Shown here: positions 27,784 to 35,912 of the stretch, piece by piece
How positions within the stretch are numbered: the first letter of the stretch is position 1
How the letters are laid out: each line of letters begins with the position of its first letter
From: Salegentibacter salarius
Lineage (GTDB): Bacteria; Bacteroidota; Bacteroidia; Flavobacteriales; Flavobacteriaceae
Length of the DNA stretch: 62,235 nt
Direction of reading: 5' to 3'
NCBI RefSeq assembly: GCF_900168265.1
Contig: NZ_FVZF01000023.1
Coordinates: forward strand, 1 to 62,235
Notes under the pieces: model-generated
What the model was told of the DNA's origin: nothing
The model's input: only the letters and a program-made list of their open reading frames with translations
Database searches by the model: none
Made by a program: the position numbers and the translations under genes

Positions 27784-29238
27784 TTATTCTTCAATAAATT
27801 TTTTATAATGCTCGTAGCGTAAAAATATATCCCTTACATAGTTGTATGGTTCTCTTCCTCGAACAAAACCGTGTCTAACCACATCATCCAGGTAGTATTT
27901 CCTGTCTTTTAATTTCAGTATATATTCTTCTACATTTTCGTCCCATATATTGGGATTTTTACCATTTTTCTCAGCCAGGCGCATAGCATCGTATACATGA
28001 CCTGCACCACAGTTAAAAGCAGCTAGCGTGAATTTTACTTTTTGAATAGAGTCCTCAACAGCTTCAAAATTATCGCGCATCCTGTCTAAATACTTTACGC
28101 CTCCTCTTATATTTTGTTCTGGATTATAATTGTTGCTCACACCAACTTCTTTTGCCGTAGCCGGCATTAGTTGTATTAAGCCGGTTGCACCTGCCCACGA
28201 CTCTGCTGTAGGATCAAACCTTGATTCCTGGTATACCTGGGAAGAAAGGAAGCGCCAGTCCCATCCTAATTCAGAAGCATTTTCTTTAATGATGTCGTCG
28301 TATTTACTAATCTTGTTGCTGTTTTTGCTGTAAAAATCGCTTTTAATCCTGCTTCTGTTAGACCTGGTATTTTTAAAATACTTATTATAAATCACATAAT
28401 AATCGTCTGACTTTTTCTCTTTGTTTATCCACTTATTTATCGCCTTTAGCAAGTCGGGGGAATTCTGTCTTACCGCCCAGGCTATACGTTGCGAAAACGA
28501 AACGCGGGTGTCAATATTTAAGATAGGGTAGTAGGTTTTGTTGATAGATGCAATATTGTGATCTGCAACGGTTCTTTCAATTTCACCATCCACTACCATT
28601 TTAATTATTTCATCTGTAGTGACATTTCCGTTAATATGTGCTACCGGAATTTCAGCACCAATCTCATTTTCTAAGTTTTTAATTCTTTCAGCATAAGATG
28701 AATTTTCCCTAACCCAAACGGTATCGTTGCTTAATTCTAGCGTGTTTGAAATGAGTTGTTTATCGATTTTGTAGCCGGGCAGGGAGCGCCAGTTAGAGGG
28801 CATCCGCTGTACTAAAGCCTGGTGTGTTACGTAGTGATTTTCTGTGAAGCTTACGAGTTTTTTTCTTGGTTCGGTTATGGTTAACCCATAGGCAATGATA
28901 TCCCCTTTGCCATTGTTCAACATATCAAATAAGTCATCGATATCTTCAGCTATGGTGATCTTAAGCTTTAAACCTAAGTTTTTGGCGAGGCGAGATAATA
29001 ACTCATACTCAAAGCCCATAGGCATTCCTTTATATAAAAAATAGCTTGTGGAATTGTAGATGGTTATCGCATGTAAAACGCCATCTTCTTTTATGGCCTC
29101 TAAGTCTTTAGAAATTTTATAAGGTTTGGTGTCTGGTTTGCTTCCAAACATTGCACTACTTGCACTATTATCTCCTTGAGAACAACCTGATAAAATTATA
29201 AGAAAAACAATGAAAAAAGTACACTTCTTTAAGATCAT
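27784..29238 (-). CDS. MltF-like membrane-bound lytic transglycosylase, lipoprotein
   Basis: A 484-residue lipoprotein (MILKKCTFFIVFLIILSGCSQ). Residues about 45-290 are a solute-binding protein type 3 domain (GMPMGFEYELLSRLAKNLGLKL, GLTITEPRKKLVSFTE), and about 320-470 an SLT domain with the catalytic Glu in QVYQESRFDPTAESWAGATG, then LIQLMPATAKEVGV and FNCGAGHVYDA. This is the MltF architecture: the first domain senses cell-wall fragments and gates glycan-strand cleavage. The start ATG 29238 is preferred to the TTG at 29247. Confidence 0.9.
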   Translation of the reverse strand: MILKKCTFFIVFLIILSGCSQGDNSASSAMFGSKPDTKPYKISKDLEAIKEDGVLHAITIYNSTSYFLYKGMPMGFEYELLSRLAKNLGLKLKITIAEDIDDLFDMLNNGKGDIIAYGLTITEPRKKLVSFTENHYVTHQALVQRMPSNWRSLPGYKIDKQLISNTLELSNDTVWVRENSSYAERIKNLENEIGAEIPVAHINGNVTTDEIIKMVVDGEIERTVADHNIASINKTYYPILNIDTRVSFSQRIAWAVRQNSPDLLKAINKWINKEKKSDDYYVIYNKYFKNTRSNRSRIKSDFYSKNSNKISKYDDIIKENASELGWDWRFLSSQVYQESRFDPTAESWAGATGLIQLMPATAKEVGVSNNYNPEQNIRGGVKYLDRMRDNFEAVEDSIQKVKFTLAAFNCGAGHVYDAMRLAEKNGKNPNIWDENVEEYILKLKDRKYYLDDVVRHGFVRGREPYNYVRDIFLRYEHYKKFIEE

Positions 29239-29367
29239 AGCCTTCAAAATACGAAAAAATAAGCGAGCTACGTAAAAAAATGTTAAAAAAATGAGGTCTT
29301 GACACTTGTTTAAGCGCTTTAAATTGCCCCGTATTATAAAAAACTTCGTGTGTATTTAAAGAACTTT

Positions 29368-30210
29368 TTAAACTCTATCTGGCCAAATGTTAGGTAGTTC
29401 GCCACTGAAACCCATTTCAGGAAGCTGATCTATTTTTTCCATTTCAGCTGATGTCAGTTCAAAATCGAACAGCTCTATATTTTCCTGAATTCTTTCTGGG
29501 TTTGTAGATTTTGGGATTACAATTACCTCATGTTGTATAATCCATCGCAAACAGACCTGCGAAACCGATCTATTATGATTTTTGGCGATTGCTTTCAAAA
29601 CTTCATTTTCAAATACTTTCCCTCTGGCCAAAGGAGACCATGCCTCCAATGTTATATTCTGTTTTTTACAGTAGGAAACTAATTCCTGTTGCCAATATCC
29701 GGGATGAAATTCTATTTGATTAACAGCAGGAATTACCTTTGCAGTTTCAAATAAAGCCTCTAGATGTTCTTCAAAAAAATTACTTACTCCTATAGATTTT
29801 ATTTTGCCTTCAGCCTGTAATTCTTCCATTGCTCGCCAGGTATCGGCATTGGTTTTTTGCCAGTTGGCATAATTTTTAGCATTGGCAGGCCAGTGAATCA
29901 AATAGAGATCAATGTAGTCTAGATCAAGTCTTTTTAGGGATTTCTCAAATTCCTTTTTGGTTGATTCATAACCTAAACTTTCACGCCATAATTTAGTAAT
30001 TATAAAAATGTCTTCTCTTGCAACACCGCTAGCTTTTATTCCTTTTCCAACAGCATCTTCATTTCCATAAATTGCTGCCGTATCTATTAGCGAATAGCCA
30101 CTGGAAATAGCAGTGGAGACTGCTTCAATTCCCTCCTGGTCTGTAGCTTTGTAGGTGCCGAAGCCTACTATTGGTATTTTTTGTCCATCATTTAAGTTTA
30201 ATTTCTTCAT
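29368..30210 (-). CDS. Aldo/keto reductase
   Basis: A 280-residue TIM-barrel AKR, AKR5-like. The tetrad is visible: Asp and Tyr in LIDTAAIYGNEDAVG, Lys in IITKLWRE and His in LYLIHWPAN. The NADPH site includes VIPKSTNPERIQENIELF. Such enzymes reduce methylglyoxal, 2,5-diketo-gluconate and other carbonyls. It is a single gene; the 120-nt upstream gap ends in a family E repeat at 30269. Confidence 0.9.
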   Translation of the reverse strand: MKKLNLNDGQKIPIVGFGTYKATDQEGIEAVSTAISSGYSLIDTAAIYGNEDAVGKGIKASGVAREDIFIITKLWRESLGYESTKKEFEKSLKRLDLDYIDLYLIHWPANAKNYANWQKTNADTWRAMEELQAEGKIKSIGVSNFFEEHLEALFETAKVIPAVNQIEFHPGYWQQELVSYCKKQNITLEAWSPLARGKVFENEVLKAIAKNHNRSVSQVCLRWIIQHEVIVIPKSTNPERIQENIELFDFELTSAEMEKIDQLPEMGFSGELPNIWPDRV

Positions 30211-30268
30211 AATTCTTTCTTTAAATTCTTAAATGTTTTTTTATAAGCCGTTTATATCACCGGTTAGT

Positions 30269-30345
30269 TTTACTGGATAATCGAGATTAACTGTTCCGAG
30301 GCTACTAATAATAATGCTTCTTGAGCTTGCTCTGAAGTTGTTTAC
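30269..30345. repeat. Family E element, internally deleted, reaching into a stop codon
   Basis: TTACTGGATAATCGAGATTAA then TTCCGAGGCTACTAATAATA and AATGCTTCTTGAGCTTGCTC follow the full-length copy at 15029 with a deletion. The right end (GTTTAC) overlaps the stop codon of the YkgJ-like gene (30342-30344). Confidence 0.7.
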
Positions 30346-30848
30346 AAAAACGAAACACCAAAACTCTTTGTTATTAACTTTTCAAGTGCCTCGAGCTCCA
30401 CTATTAATTCCTGATGGCTTTGTGAGAAGGATAATTCAGACTTATCTTTCCGAAGCAACTTTTTCAATTCGAGCATTTTAAAGTGAAATGATTTGGATTG
30501 TAGTTCAATCTGTAGTGTTGCTACGTGTTTTTCAATGGCTATCTTTTTTTGTTTAACTACCTCAATCACATCAGTAGCCTTATCAAAACTCAACTCCTTT
30601 TTTTCGACAGATTTCAAAACTCCACACTCAAAATTTCTACAGGCTTTTGGTCTTTGAGAATAAATATTACAACCATTGCAGCCAAGTTCATTACAGGGTA
30701 GAAAAAACATTCCATTTTTACCCGTTTGTTCAATATCCATCAGCTGTTTTACTGGTGCCAGCTCTTCAGTATCCAGCTGTACAAAACCAATTAAAGTGCC
30801 ATCACAACAGAGACCACAAGACAAACAGATATTTGTTGGGTCACTCAT
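30342..30848 (-). CDS. YkgJ-like cysteine-cluster protein
   Basis: A 168-residue soluble protein with a Cys-rich N-terminal half: Cys8, 11, 14, 15 (ICLSCGLCC), Cys52, 57, 60 (PCNELGCNGC), then RPKACRNFECG with Cys70 and 75. This is the zinc- or iron-chelating CxxCxxCC family (YkgJ). The C-terminal half (90-168) is helical and charged. The protein may be a metal-cluster carrier; function is unknown. The last codons and stop are in or at the border of a family E repeat, so the natural C-terminus may have been changed by its insertion. Confidence 0.8.
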   Translation of the reverse strand: MSDPTNICLSCGLCCDGTLIGFVQLDTEELAPVKQLMDIEQTGKNGMFFLPCNELGCNGCNIYSQRPKACRNFECGVLKSVEKKELSFDKATDVIEVVKQKKIAIEKHVATLQIELQSKSFHFKMLELKKLLRKDKSELSFSQSHQELIVELEALEKLITKSFGVSFL

Positions 30849-30996
30849 ATTTCCTGATTTTTAAGCTATTTAATATTTTCTTATTCATATCCGGCTAATG
30901 TAGTATAAACATAGCCGTTTGCGCAGGTATAATTTCCGTATTTGTTTTTAATTTAAATTCTTTAGACCTGGTGTAATAATTAAAATATTCTTAGTG

Positions 30997-32130
30997 CTAA
31001 TCTTCCAAAATCCCGGCTTCTTTTAAGTATTGTAAAACTTCCTCTTTAGGTAAAGCTTTTATAGTTCGGCCTTTAAAACCCGTAGTGGTTTCAGCCATAA
31101 ATAAAGAATTTAAAATGGCTTCTTCGGTAGCTTCAATGGCGGCCATAAAGAGTGGAGACATTAAGTCGTTGGGCACTACTTCCTGTGTTAAGGTTTTGGT
31201 CTCTATTTTATAAGGAATTCTCATTCCTTTGGCGGTAGAAAAAACGATCACATAATCGCCGCTGCCGTTGGAAGCGATTCCCCCGGTTTTTGCCAGTCCG
31301 AGGAAGGCTCGTTTAGCCAGGCGTTCCAGGTTTCGGTTGTTCAGTGGCGCATCGGTAGCGACTACCATCATACAGGAACCGTCTACATTATTCTGTAAAT
31401 TATTGCTAAAACTGTAGTTTCCCAGCTTTTGTCCCACGGGTACGCCGGCAATTTGCAAAACCCCGCCAAAATTACTTTGTACCAAAACGCCTAAAGTATA
31501 TCCGCCCAGGCTTTCGGGCAGTTTTCGGGAAGCTGTGCCAATCCCGCCCTTATAACCAAAAGCGATGGTGCCCGTGCCGGCGCCAACGTTTCCTTCAGCC
31601 ACTGCAACGGTTTTCGCATTTTGGATCGCTGAAATTACGTCAGCATTTTTCACATGTTGCCCGCGGATATCGTTTAAATAGCCATCGTTAGTTTCGCCAA
31701 CCACGGCATTTACCGAACGCACGTTTTCATTTCCGGGCAGGTTTAGGGTATATTTTATCACCGCATCCATCGCGGTGGGAACGTTTAAGGTGTTGGTAAG
31801 GATCACCGGGGTTTCCAGGTTTCCCAGTTCATTAATTTGTGTGCTGCCAGCCAGTTTTCCGAAACCATTTCCCACAAAAACCGCTGCGGGTACTTTCTGC
31901 TGAAAAATATTTCCTCCGTGCGGAAGAATAGCCGTCACGCCGGTACGCACCGAATCGCCTTTTATCAGCGTAGTATGCCCAACTTTTACACCTTCAACAT
32001 CGGTGATCGCGTTTAAGGCTCCTCTTTGCATCACCCCAATTTTCAGCGGAATTTCTTCTACACGCTGCTGTGCGGTTAACGTATTCAGCATTAAAAATAC
32101 TAATGAAGTGAGCAGGAGGGAATTTTTCAT
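30997..32130 (-). CDS. P1 family peptidase (DmpA / L-aminopeptidase-D-esterase), secreted
   Basis: A 377-residue protein with a Sec signal (MLNTLTAQQ) and the DmpA fold: GALNAITDVEGVKVGHTTL, LPHGGNIFQQKVPAAVFVGNG, SVNAVVGETNDGYLNDIRG. The self-processing and catalytic Ser is in ASNGSGDYVIVFSTA. P1 peptidases are Ntn-type hydrolases that cleave themselves into two chains and remove N-terminal residues from peptides. Base composition is visibly more G/C-rich than neighbours (many gcc/ggc codons), which is worth noting as a hint of different origin. Next to it is a 525-nt gap. Confidence 0.9.
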   Translation of the reverse strand: MKNSLLLTSLVFLMLNTLTAQQRVEEIPLKIGVMQRGALNAITDVEGVKVGHTTLIKGDSVRTGVTAILPHGGNIFQQKVPAAVFVGNGFGKLAGSTQINELGNLETPVILTNTLNVPTAMDAVIKYTLNLPGNENVRSVNAVVGETNDGYLNDIRGQHVKNADVISAIQNAKTVAVAEGNVGAGTGTIAFGYKGGIGTASRKLPESLGGYTLGVLVQSNFGGVLQIAGVPVGQKLGNYSFSNNLQNNVDGSCMMVVATDAPLNNRNLERLAKRAFLGLAKTGGIASNGSGDYVIVFSTAKGMRIPYKIETKTLTQEVVPNDLMSPLFMAAIEATEEAILNSLFMAETTTGFKGRTIKALPKEEVLQYLKEAGILED

Positions 32131-32262
32131 TGATAACTGGATTCTTAAATTTTCATAAAGTGGAAAGTTACAAAATACTTTGAATGGTAATTTTCGAAAT
32201 TATTAGAAGGATTTTTTTCAACGGCTTACTTTTGTACATCCTTTTTCGCAGAATATGTGGAC

Positions 32263-32417
32263 AAAACCCCGAGATTCAGGATGGTCGATTTTTTCAATCG
32301 GGCATCCGCGGGGTTTTGGTCACGGTTTTTGGCATTTTGCCAAAAAATTCCTTGAAAAAGGCGTCTTTTTCTTTGCTTCGTTTCTTTTGGACGAGCAAAA
32401 GAAACCGATAGGTTCAC
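32263..32417. repeat. Structured dispersed element with two hairpins
   Basis: AAAACCCCG (32263-32271) pairs with CGGGGTTTT (32309-32317); nested inside are GGATG/CATCC (32279-32283/32303-32307) and CGATT/AATCG (32286-32290/32296-32300). A second hairpin TTTTTGGC/GCCAAAAA spans 32326-32346. On the minus strand the following part reads SFARPKETKQRKRR, a peptide that I recall as a recurring short ORF product in Bacteroidota genomes; it marks a dispersed element, not a protein gene. Confidence 0.6.
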
Positions 32418-32567
32418 GAACCCATATTTATTGAATAGAAACTGTGAGCTAAATGAAGGGCAGATTAAAACCGACTAGGATTCAAGTGGAAATAACAAGA
32501 AAAAAGAATGTGAATGAAGAAGTTATTCCTTTCAATATTAACCTGCTGTAGTTCAAATTATAGATTG

Positions 32568-32575
32568 TATCTTTG
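32568..32575 (+). promoter_or_regulatory. Probable -7 box of rimO
   Basis: TATCTTTG matches TAnnTTTG exactly; no TTG lies at the ideal distance, so the -33 part is weak. The leader to the rimO ATG would be about 75 nt and contains a perfect palindrome. Confidence 0.5.
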
Positions 32576-32600
32576 CACCCGCTTTTGGGAAACCAATGAA

Positions 32601-32631
32601 GACCTCACAGGTTTTCAAAACCTGTGAGGTC
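32601..32631. repeat. Perfect 31-nt palindrome in the rimO leader (family D type)
   Basis: GACCTCACAGGTTTT (32601-32615) and its exact complement (32617-32631) flank a single C. The sequence is like the ACAGGTTTTCAAAACCTGT palindromes dispersed in Bacteroidota and is related to the repeats at 40937-41133. Confidence 0.85.
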
Positions 32632-32655
32632 TAAGAGCTTTGAAAATAGAATATT

Positions 32656-34005
32656 ATGAGGACAAAGTCGATAAAGAAGAACCGTATTAATGTAGTAACC
32701 CTTGGTTGCAGCAAGAATGTGTATGATAGTGAGGTGTTGATGGGGCAGCTTAAGGGCAACAATAAAGACGTGGTGCACGAGCAGGACGGCAATATTGTGG
32801 TGATTAATACCTGCGGATTTATAGACAACGCCAAAGAAGAATCGGTGAATACCATCCTGGAGTTTGTAGAACAGAAACAACAGGGAGAAGTTGATAAAGT
32901 TTTTGTAACCGGGTGTTTAAGCGAGCGGTACAAACCAGATCTCCAAAAAGAAATTCCTGATGTAGACCAGTATTTTGGAACTACAGAACTTCCCGGCTTA
33001 CTAAAAGCGCTGGAAGCAGATTATAAACACGAATTGCTTGGGGAGCGTCTAACGACCACACCTAAGAATTACGCTTATCTTAAAATTGCTGAAGGTTGTG
33101 ACAGGCCCTGTTCTTTTTGCGCTATTCCGCTTATGCGTGGTGGCCATAAATCGACTCCGATTGAAGATCTGGTTACAGAAGCTAAAAATCTTGCGGCTAA
33201 TGGCGTAAAAGAATTAATTCTTATCGCACAGGATCTAACCTATTACGGGCTTGATCTCTACAAGAAAAGAAATTTAGCCGAATTGCTTGAAAACCTTGTT
33301 AAGGTTGAAGGCATTGAGTGGATTCGTTTGCATTATGCATTTCCAACCGGTTTCCCAATGGATGTACTGGATGTGATGAAGCGTGAGCCTAAGATTTGTA
33401 ATTATATAGATATTCCGTTGCAGCATATCAATACTGAATTGTTGAAATCTATGCGCCGCGGAACTACGAGCGAAAAAACTACAAAACTGCTAAAAGATTT
33501 CAGGAAATATGTTCCTGAAATGGCTATTAGAACCACACTTATTGTTGGTTATCCGGGAGAAACCCAGGAGCAGTTTGAGGAAATGAGAAATTGGGTTGAG
33601 GAGATGCGCTTTGAGCGTTTAGGTTGCTTTACTTATTCTCACGAAGAAAACACACACGCTTATAATTTGGAAGACGATGTGCCGCAAGAGGTAAAACAAG
33701 ATCGCGCCAACCAGATTATGGAAATACAAAGCCAGATTTCCTGGGAGCTAAACCAACAGAAAATTGGTCAGATCTTTAAAGTGGTGATCGATAGAAAAGA
33801 AGGAAACTACTTTGTAGGTAGAACCGAGTTTGATTCGCCTGATGTGGATAACGAAGTTTTAATAGATGCGAGTTCAATTTATCTAAAAACCGGGGAATTT
33901 TACGAAGTTAAAGTGACCGATGCTGCCGATTTCGATTTGTATGCTGAACCAATTCACGAAGCGCCAAAACCGGTAAGAAAAGAGTTGAAGGTTAAAACGG
34001 TATAA
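32656..34005 (+). CDS. rimO: Ribosomal protein uS12 methylthiotransferase RimO
   Basis: A 449-residue radical-SAM enzyme. The N-terminal MTTase (UPF0004) domain has VTLGCSKNVYDSEVLMGQL, VINTCGFIDNAKEES and VTGCLSERY, whose three Cys bind one Fe-S cluster; the radical-SAM motif is CDRPCSFCAIPLMRG. The C-terminal TRAM domain (about 375-440) has QIFKVVIDRKEGNYFVGRTEFDSPDVD. RimO adds a methylthio group to Asp of ribosomal protein S12. In related genomes I recall rimO directly after ftsY; here 8 kb separates them. Confidence 0.95.
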   Translation: MRTKSIKKNRINVVTLGCSKNVYDSEVLMGQLKGNNKDVVHEQDGNIVVINTCGFIDNAKEESVNTILEFVEQKQQGEVDKVFVTGCLSERYKPDLQKEIPDVDQYFGTTELPGLLKALEADYKHELLGERLTTTPKNYAYLKIAEGCDRPCSFCAIPLMRGGHKSTPIEDLVTEAKNLAANGVKELILIAQDLTYYGLDLYKKRNLAELLENLVKVEGIEWIRLHYAFPTGFPMDVLDVMKREPKICNYIDIPLQHINTELLKSMRRGTTSEKTTKLLKDFRKYVPEMAIRTTLIVGYPGETQEQFEEMRNWVEEMRFERLGCFTYSHEENTHAYNLEDDVPQEVKQDRANQIMEIQSQISWELNQQKIGQIFKVVIDRKEGNYFVGRTEFDSPDVDNEVLIDASSIYLKTGEFYEVKVTDAADFDLYAEPIHEAPKPVRKELKVKTV

Positions 34006-34025
34006 AGTTCGTAGACCGGTAACTT

Positions 34026-34703
34026 TCAATTTCTATACTGAAAAAATATACCCTGCGGAAAAGGTGTCCATAAACAGGCTTTAAGTCCGGAGGCTTTTAA
34101 TGCGGAATTTGTCCAGGTATTGCAGGTTTTAAAAAGGTGGAAAGAAGTTTCAGCTAAATAAAACGCATCATCCTGATAGTAGTGTAAACCTGAAATAGGT
34201 TGAATTTCTCCCTTATTTTCAGCGTTTACAGTTTCCAGAATATATTCAGTTAGCTTTTTATATTGATCTTCTGAAACTGAAATTTTTACCAGGTTTTCTG
34301 AAACTGGTATTTTTTGATAAAATCGAGTGTGTAGTGCACTTTGTGATCTTAGAAAAAGCGCTTTAAAAGCCACATCCAGTTTTAGATCTTCCCATTGTGG
34401 TGTATTTCTATAAAAATTAAGATCACCCCAGCCAAACCCGATAAATTCCGAATTCTGAGGATTTGATAAGCTATGTTCCGGTTTAAAAATCCAATCCCAT
34501 TTTATAATTTCCGACTTTACCGGTAGCAAAATATCGGTATGCATATCCTGTTTATAAAGATAAATATCAATTTTCTCGTTTTTAGATCCAGGATTAGAAT
34601 TCACAGGAATTAACGAACCAATTAGTGCCATCACCAGATAAACAACAGCCGGAGATATTAGGATCAAAAGGAATTTGAAGAAGTAGCGTAAAGCTTGTTT
34701 CAT
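34026..34703 (-). CDS. TIGR02117/DUF2459 family protein
   Basis: A 225-residue protein with one N-terminal membrane segment (about 8-30). The exported domain has DIYLYKQDMHTDILLPV, FIGFGWGDLNFYRNTPQWEDL and NTWTNSALKASGLKACLWTPF, characteristic of the DUF2459/TIGR02117 family ('urease-associated'-like annotation). These have a possible papain-like Cys (the C in KTCNTW) and His (HTD), but no activity is established. It converges with rimO 20 nt apart. Confidence 0.75.
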   Translation of the reverse strand: MKQALRYFFKFLLILISPAVVYLVMALIGSLIPVNSNPGSKNEKIDIYLYKQDMHTDILLPVKSEIIKWDWIFKPEHSLSNPQNSEFIGFGWGDLNFYRNTPQWEDLKLDVAFKALFLRSQSALHTRFYQKIPVSENLVKISVSEDQYKKLTEYILETVNAENKGEIQPISGLHYYQDDAFYLAETSFHLFKTCNTWTNSALKASGLKACLWTPFPQGIFFQYRN

Positions 34704-34742
34704 CGTTTTAAATTATGAATTATTTCCTATTTATAAGAATAT

Positions 34743-34930
34743 CGTCATTTCGAGTAGATTTTAAGGCGGTAGCCGAAGAAATTATATCGAGAACTCGATA
34801 CAATCCCGATTATCATCGGGACCACTCGAAGTGACGCGTTATTTCATCTTCATATTTTATTTTTTACAGGGTGCTACGTCGGTTCGAGTAGGTTCTTGAG
34901 GCGGTAGCCGAAGAAACTGTATCGAGAACT
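34743..34930. repeat. Family B composite repeat, left unit
   Basis: A full repeat (34743-34836) from CGTCATTTCGAGTAG to ACTCGAAGTGACG, with the palindrome CCCGATTATCATCGGG inside, is followed by a spacer (GCGTTATTTCA to ACAGGGTGCTA) and a second half-repeat (34877-34930) from CGTCGGTTCGAGTAGG to ATCGAGAACT. The same two-part order in the same orientation recurs at 35259-35451. Confidence 0.85.
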
Positions 34931-35219
34931 AAGTGAAGTATTTCTTAGCCAGATTCGGTAAGTTTTCAAACCTCCCATTTATCAACGCTTTCTTTTTGGC
35001 TCGAGACCATTTTTTAATTTGCTTTTCCCGCATTATGGCAAAGTTGATATCTGAAAATTCTGCGAAGAATACCAGTTTTAAAGGTCTCCTTTTAGCGGTA
35101 TAACTTGCGGAATGAGCTCCGGTGTTATGCTCAATCATTCTTTTTTCAAGGTTAGAAGTAACTCCAGTGTAATAGGTGTTATCAGCACATTCCAAAATAT
35201 ATACAAAGCTTATTTTCAT
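34929..35219 (-). CDS. GIY-YIG endonuclease domain protein
   Basis: A 96-residue single-domain protein. The GIY-YIG core reads FVYILECADNTYYTGVTSNL (VYI and YTG in place of GIY and YIG), then LEKRMIEHN with the catalytic Arg, and IMREKQIKKW with the metal-binding Glu; the basic tail is RAKKKALINGRF. It is the URI/SLX1-like small group abundant in Flavobacteriia. Catalytic residues are intact, so it may cut DNA. Its stop codon TAG (34929-34931) touches the end of the left family B unit, and an equivalent unit starts 40 nt upstream of the gene. Confidence 0.88.
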   Translation of the reverse strand: MKISFVYILECADNTYYTGVTSNLEKRMIEHNTGAHSASYTAKRRPLKLVFFAEFSDINFAIMREKQIKKWSRAKKKALINGRFENLPNLAKKYFT

Positions 35220-35258
35220 TCTGCCGTTTTAAAGGAATATTAAGTTACTAAATTCTCA

Positions 35259-35451
35259 CGTCAGTTCGAGTAGATTTTTGAGACCGTAGTCGAAGAAATC
35301 GTATCGAGAACTTCTCGATACAAACCCGATTACCATCGGGCTCACTCGAAGTGACGCGTAATTTCAGTTTAAAATTTTTATATTTTTCAGGGTGTTTCGT
35401 CAGGTCGAGTAGGTTTTTGAGACGATAGTCGAAGAAACCGTATCGTGAACT
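35259..35451. repeat. Family B composite repeat, right unit
   Basis: The full part (35259-35356) runs from CGTCAGTTCGAGTAG to ACTCGAAGTGACG with an internal CCCGATTACCATCGGG palindrome; then a spacer (GCGTAATTTCAG to TTCAGGGTGTT) and a half-repeat (35398-35451) from CGTCAGGTCGAGTAGG to CGTGAACTC. It is a direct repeat of 34743-34930 and frames the GIY-YIG gene. Confidence 0.85.
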
Positions 35452-35497
35452 CAAACTTTAAAAAATTTATTATCTTTCTTTCGATATTCTAAAACCT

Positions 35498-35911
35498 ATG
35501 CCACAAATTTCTAAAAAGGTCAGTTTTTTCCGAAGAAACTATTTTTATATCACCGGTGGTTTCTGGTTAGGTATGGGCATAGCTCTTATCTTGGTCGGAG
35601 GGAATGATTTCATTGCTTATCCTTACACTATCGTCGGATTAATAGGAGCCGGATATGGGTACTTCAAAAACGACCTGCCCTTAGAATTCATTCGCTGGGA
35701 TAATGAAAAAATAGAGATCAGCGAATGGCAACAGAGTACCAGATCTTATAATTGGCGAAATATTGATGGTATAAATGTTTCGGCCACTAACCTGACCATA
35801 AAATCTGGACCTGCAGGTGGAACTATGGTCGAGCTTAAAGGCTATTCCGAGGTCGATATTGAAAAACTAAAAACCGAATTAATTCCCGAACAAAACTTGG
35901 CTACCGCCTGA
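35498..35911 (+). CDS. Small membrane protein with C-terminal PH-like segment
   Basis: A 137-residue protein with two hydrophobic segments (about 17-34 and 37-55), then a beta-rich domain: LPLEFIRWDNEKIEISEWQQSTRSYNWRNID, TNLTIKSGPAGGTMVELKGYSEVDIEKLKTEL. I do not recognise a named family; the two-helix plus beta-sheet layout is like bacterial PH-domain (bPH) proteins. It is followed by a close, frameshifted paralogue at 35913. Confidence 0.65.
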   Translation: MPQISKKVSFFRRNYFYITGGFWLGMGIALILVGGNDFIAYPYTIVGLIGAGYGYFKNDLPLEFIRWDNEKIEISEWQQSTRSYNWRNIDGINVSATNLTIKSGPAGGTMVELKGYSEVDIEKLKTELIPEQNLATA

Positions 35912-35912
35912 T

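Larger units (their letters stand above)
32131..32655. other. 525-nt intergenic region with structured repeat and rimO leader
   Basis: From left to right it holds the leftward P1 peptidase promoter region, a structured repeat (32263-32417) and the rimO promoter box with a palindromic leader (32568-32655). Short open frames on both strands at 32184-32417 coincide with the repeat and are not called as genes. Confidence 0.6.

Noticed and set aside
32184-32417. Two overlapping small ORFs on opposite strands
   Set aside because: Both are by-products of a structured dispersed element; the minus-strand peptide is a well-known kind of spurious annotation.
34743-35451. CRISPR-like array or hammerhead ribozyme in the family B repeats
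   Set aside because: Units are too long and irregular for CRISPR, and no conserved CTGATGA/GAAA ribozyme core is present.
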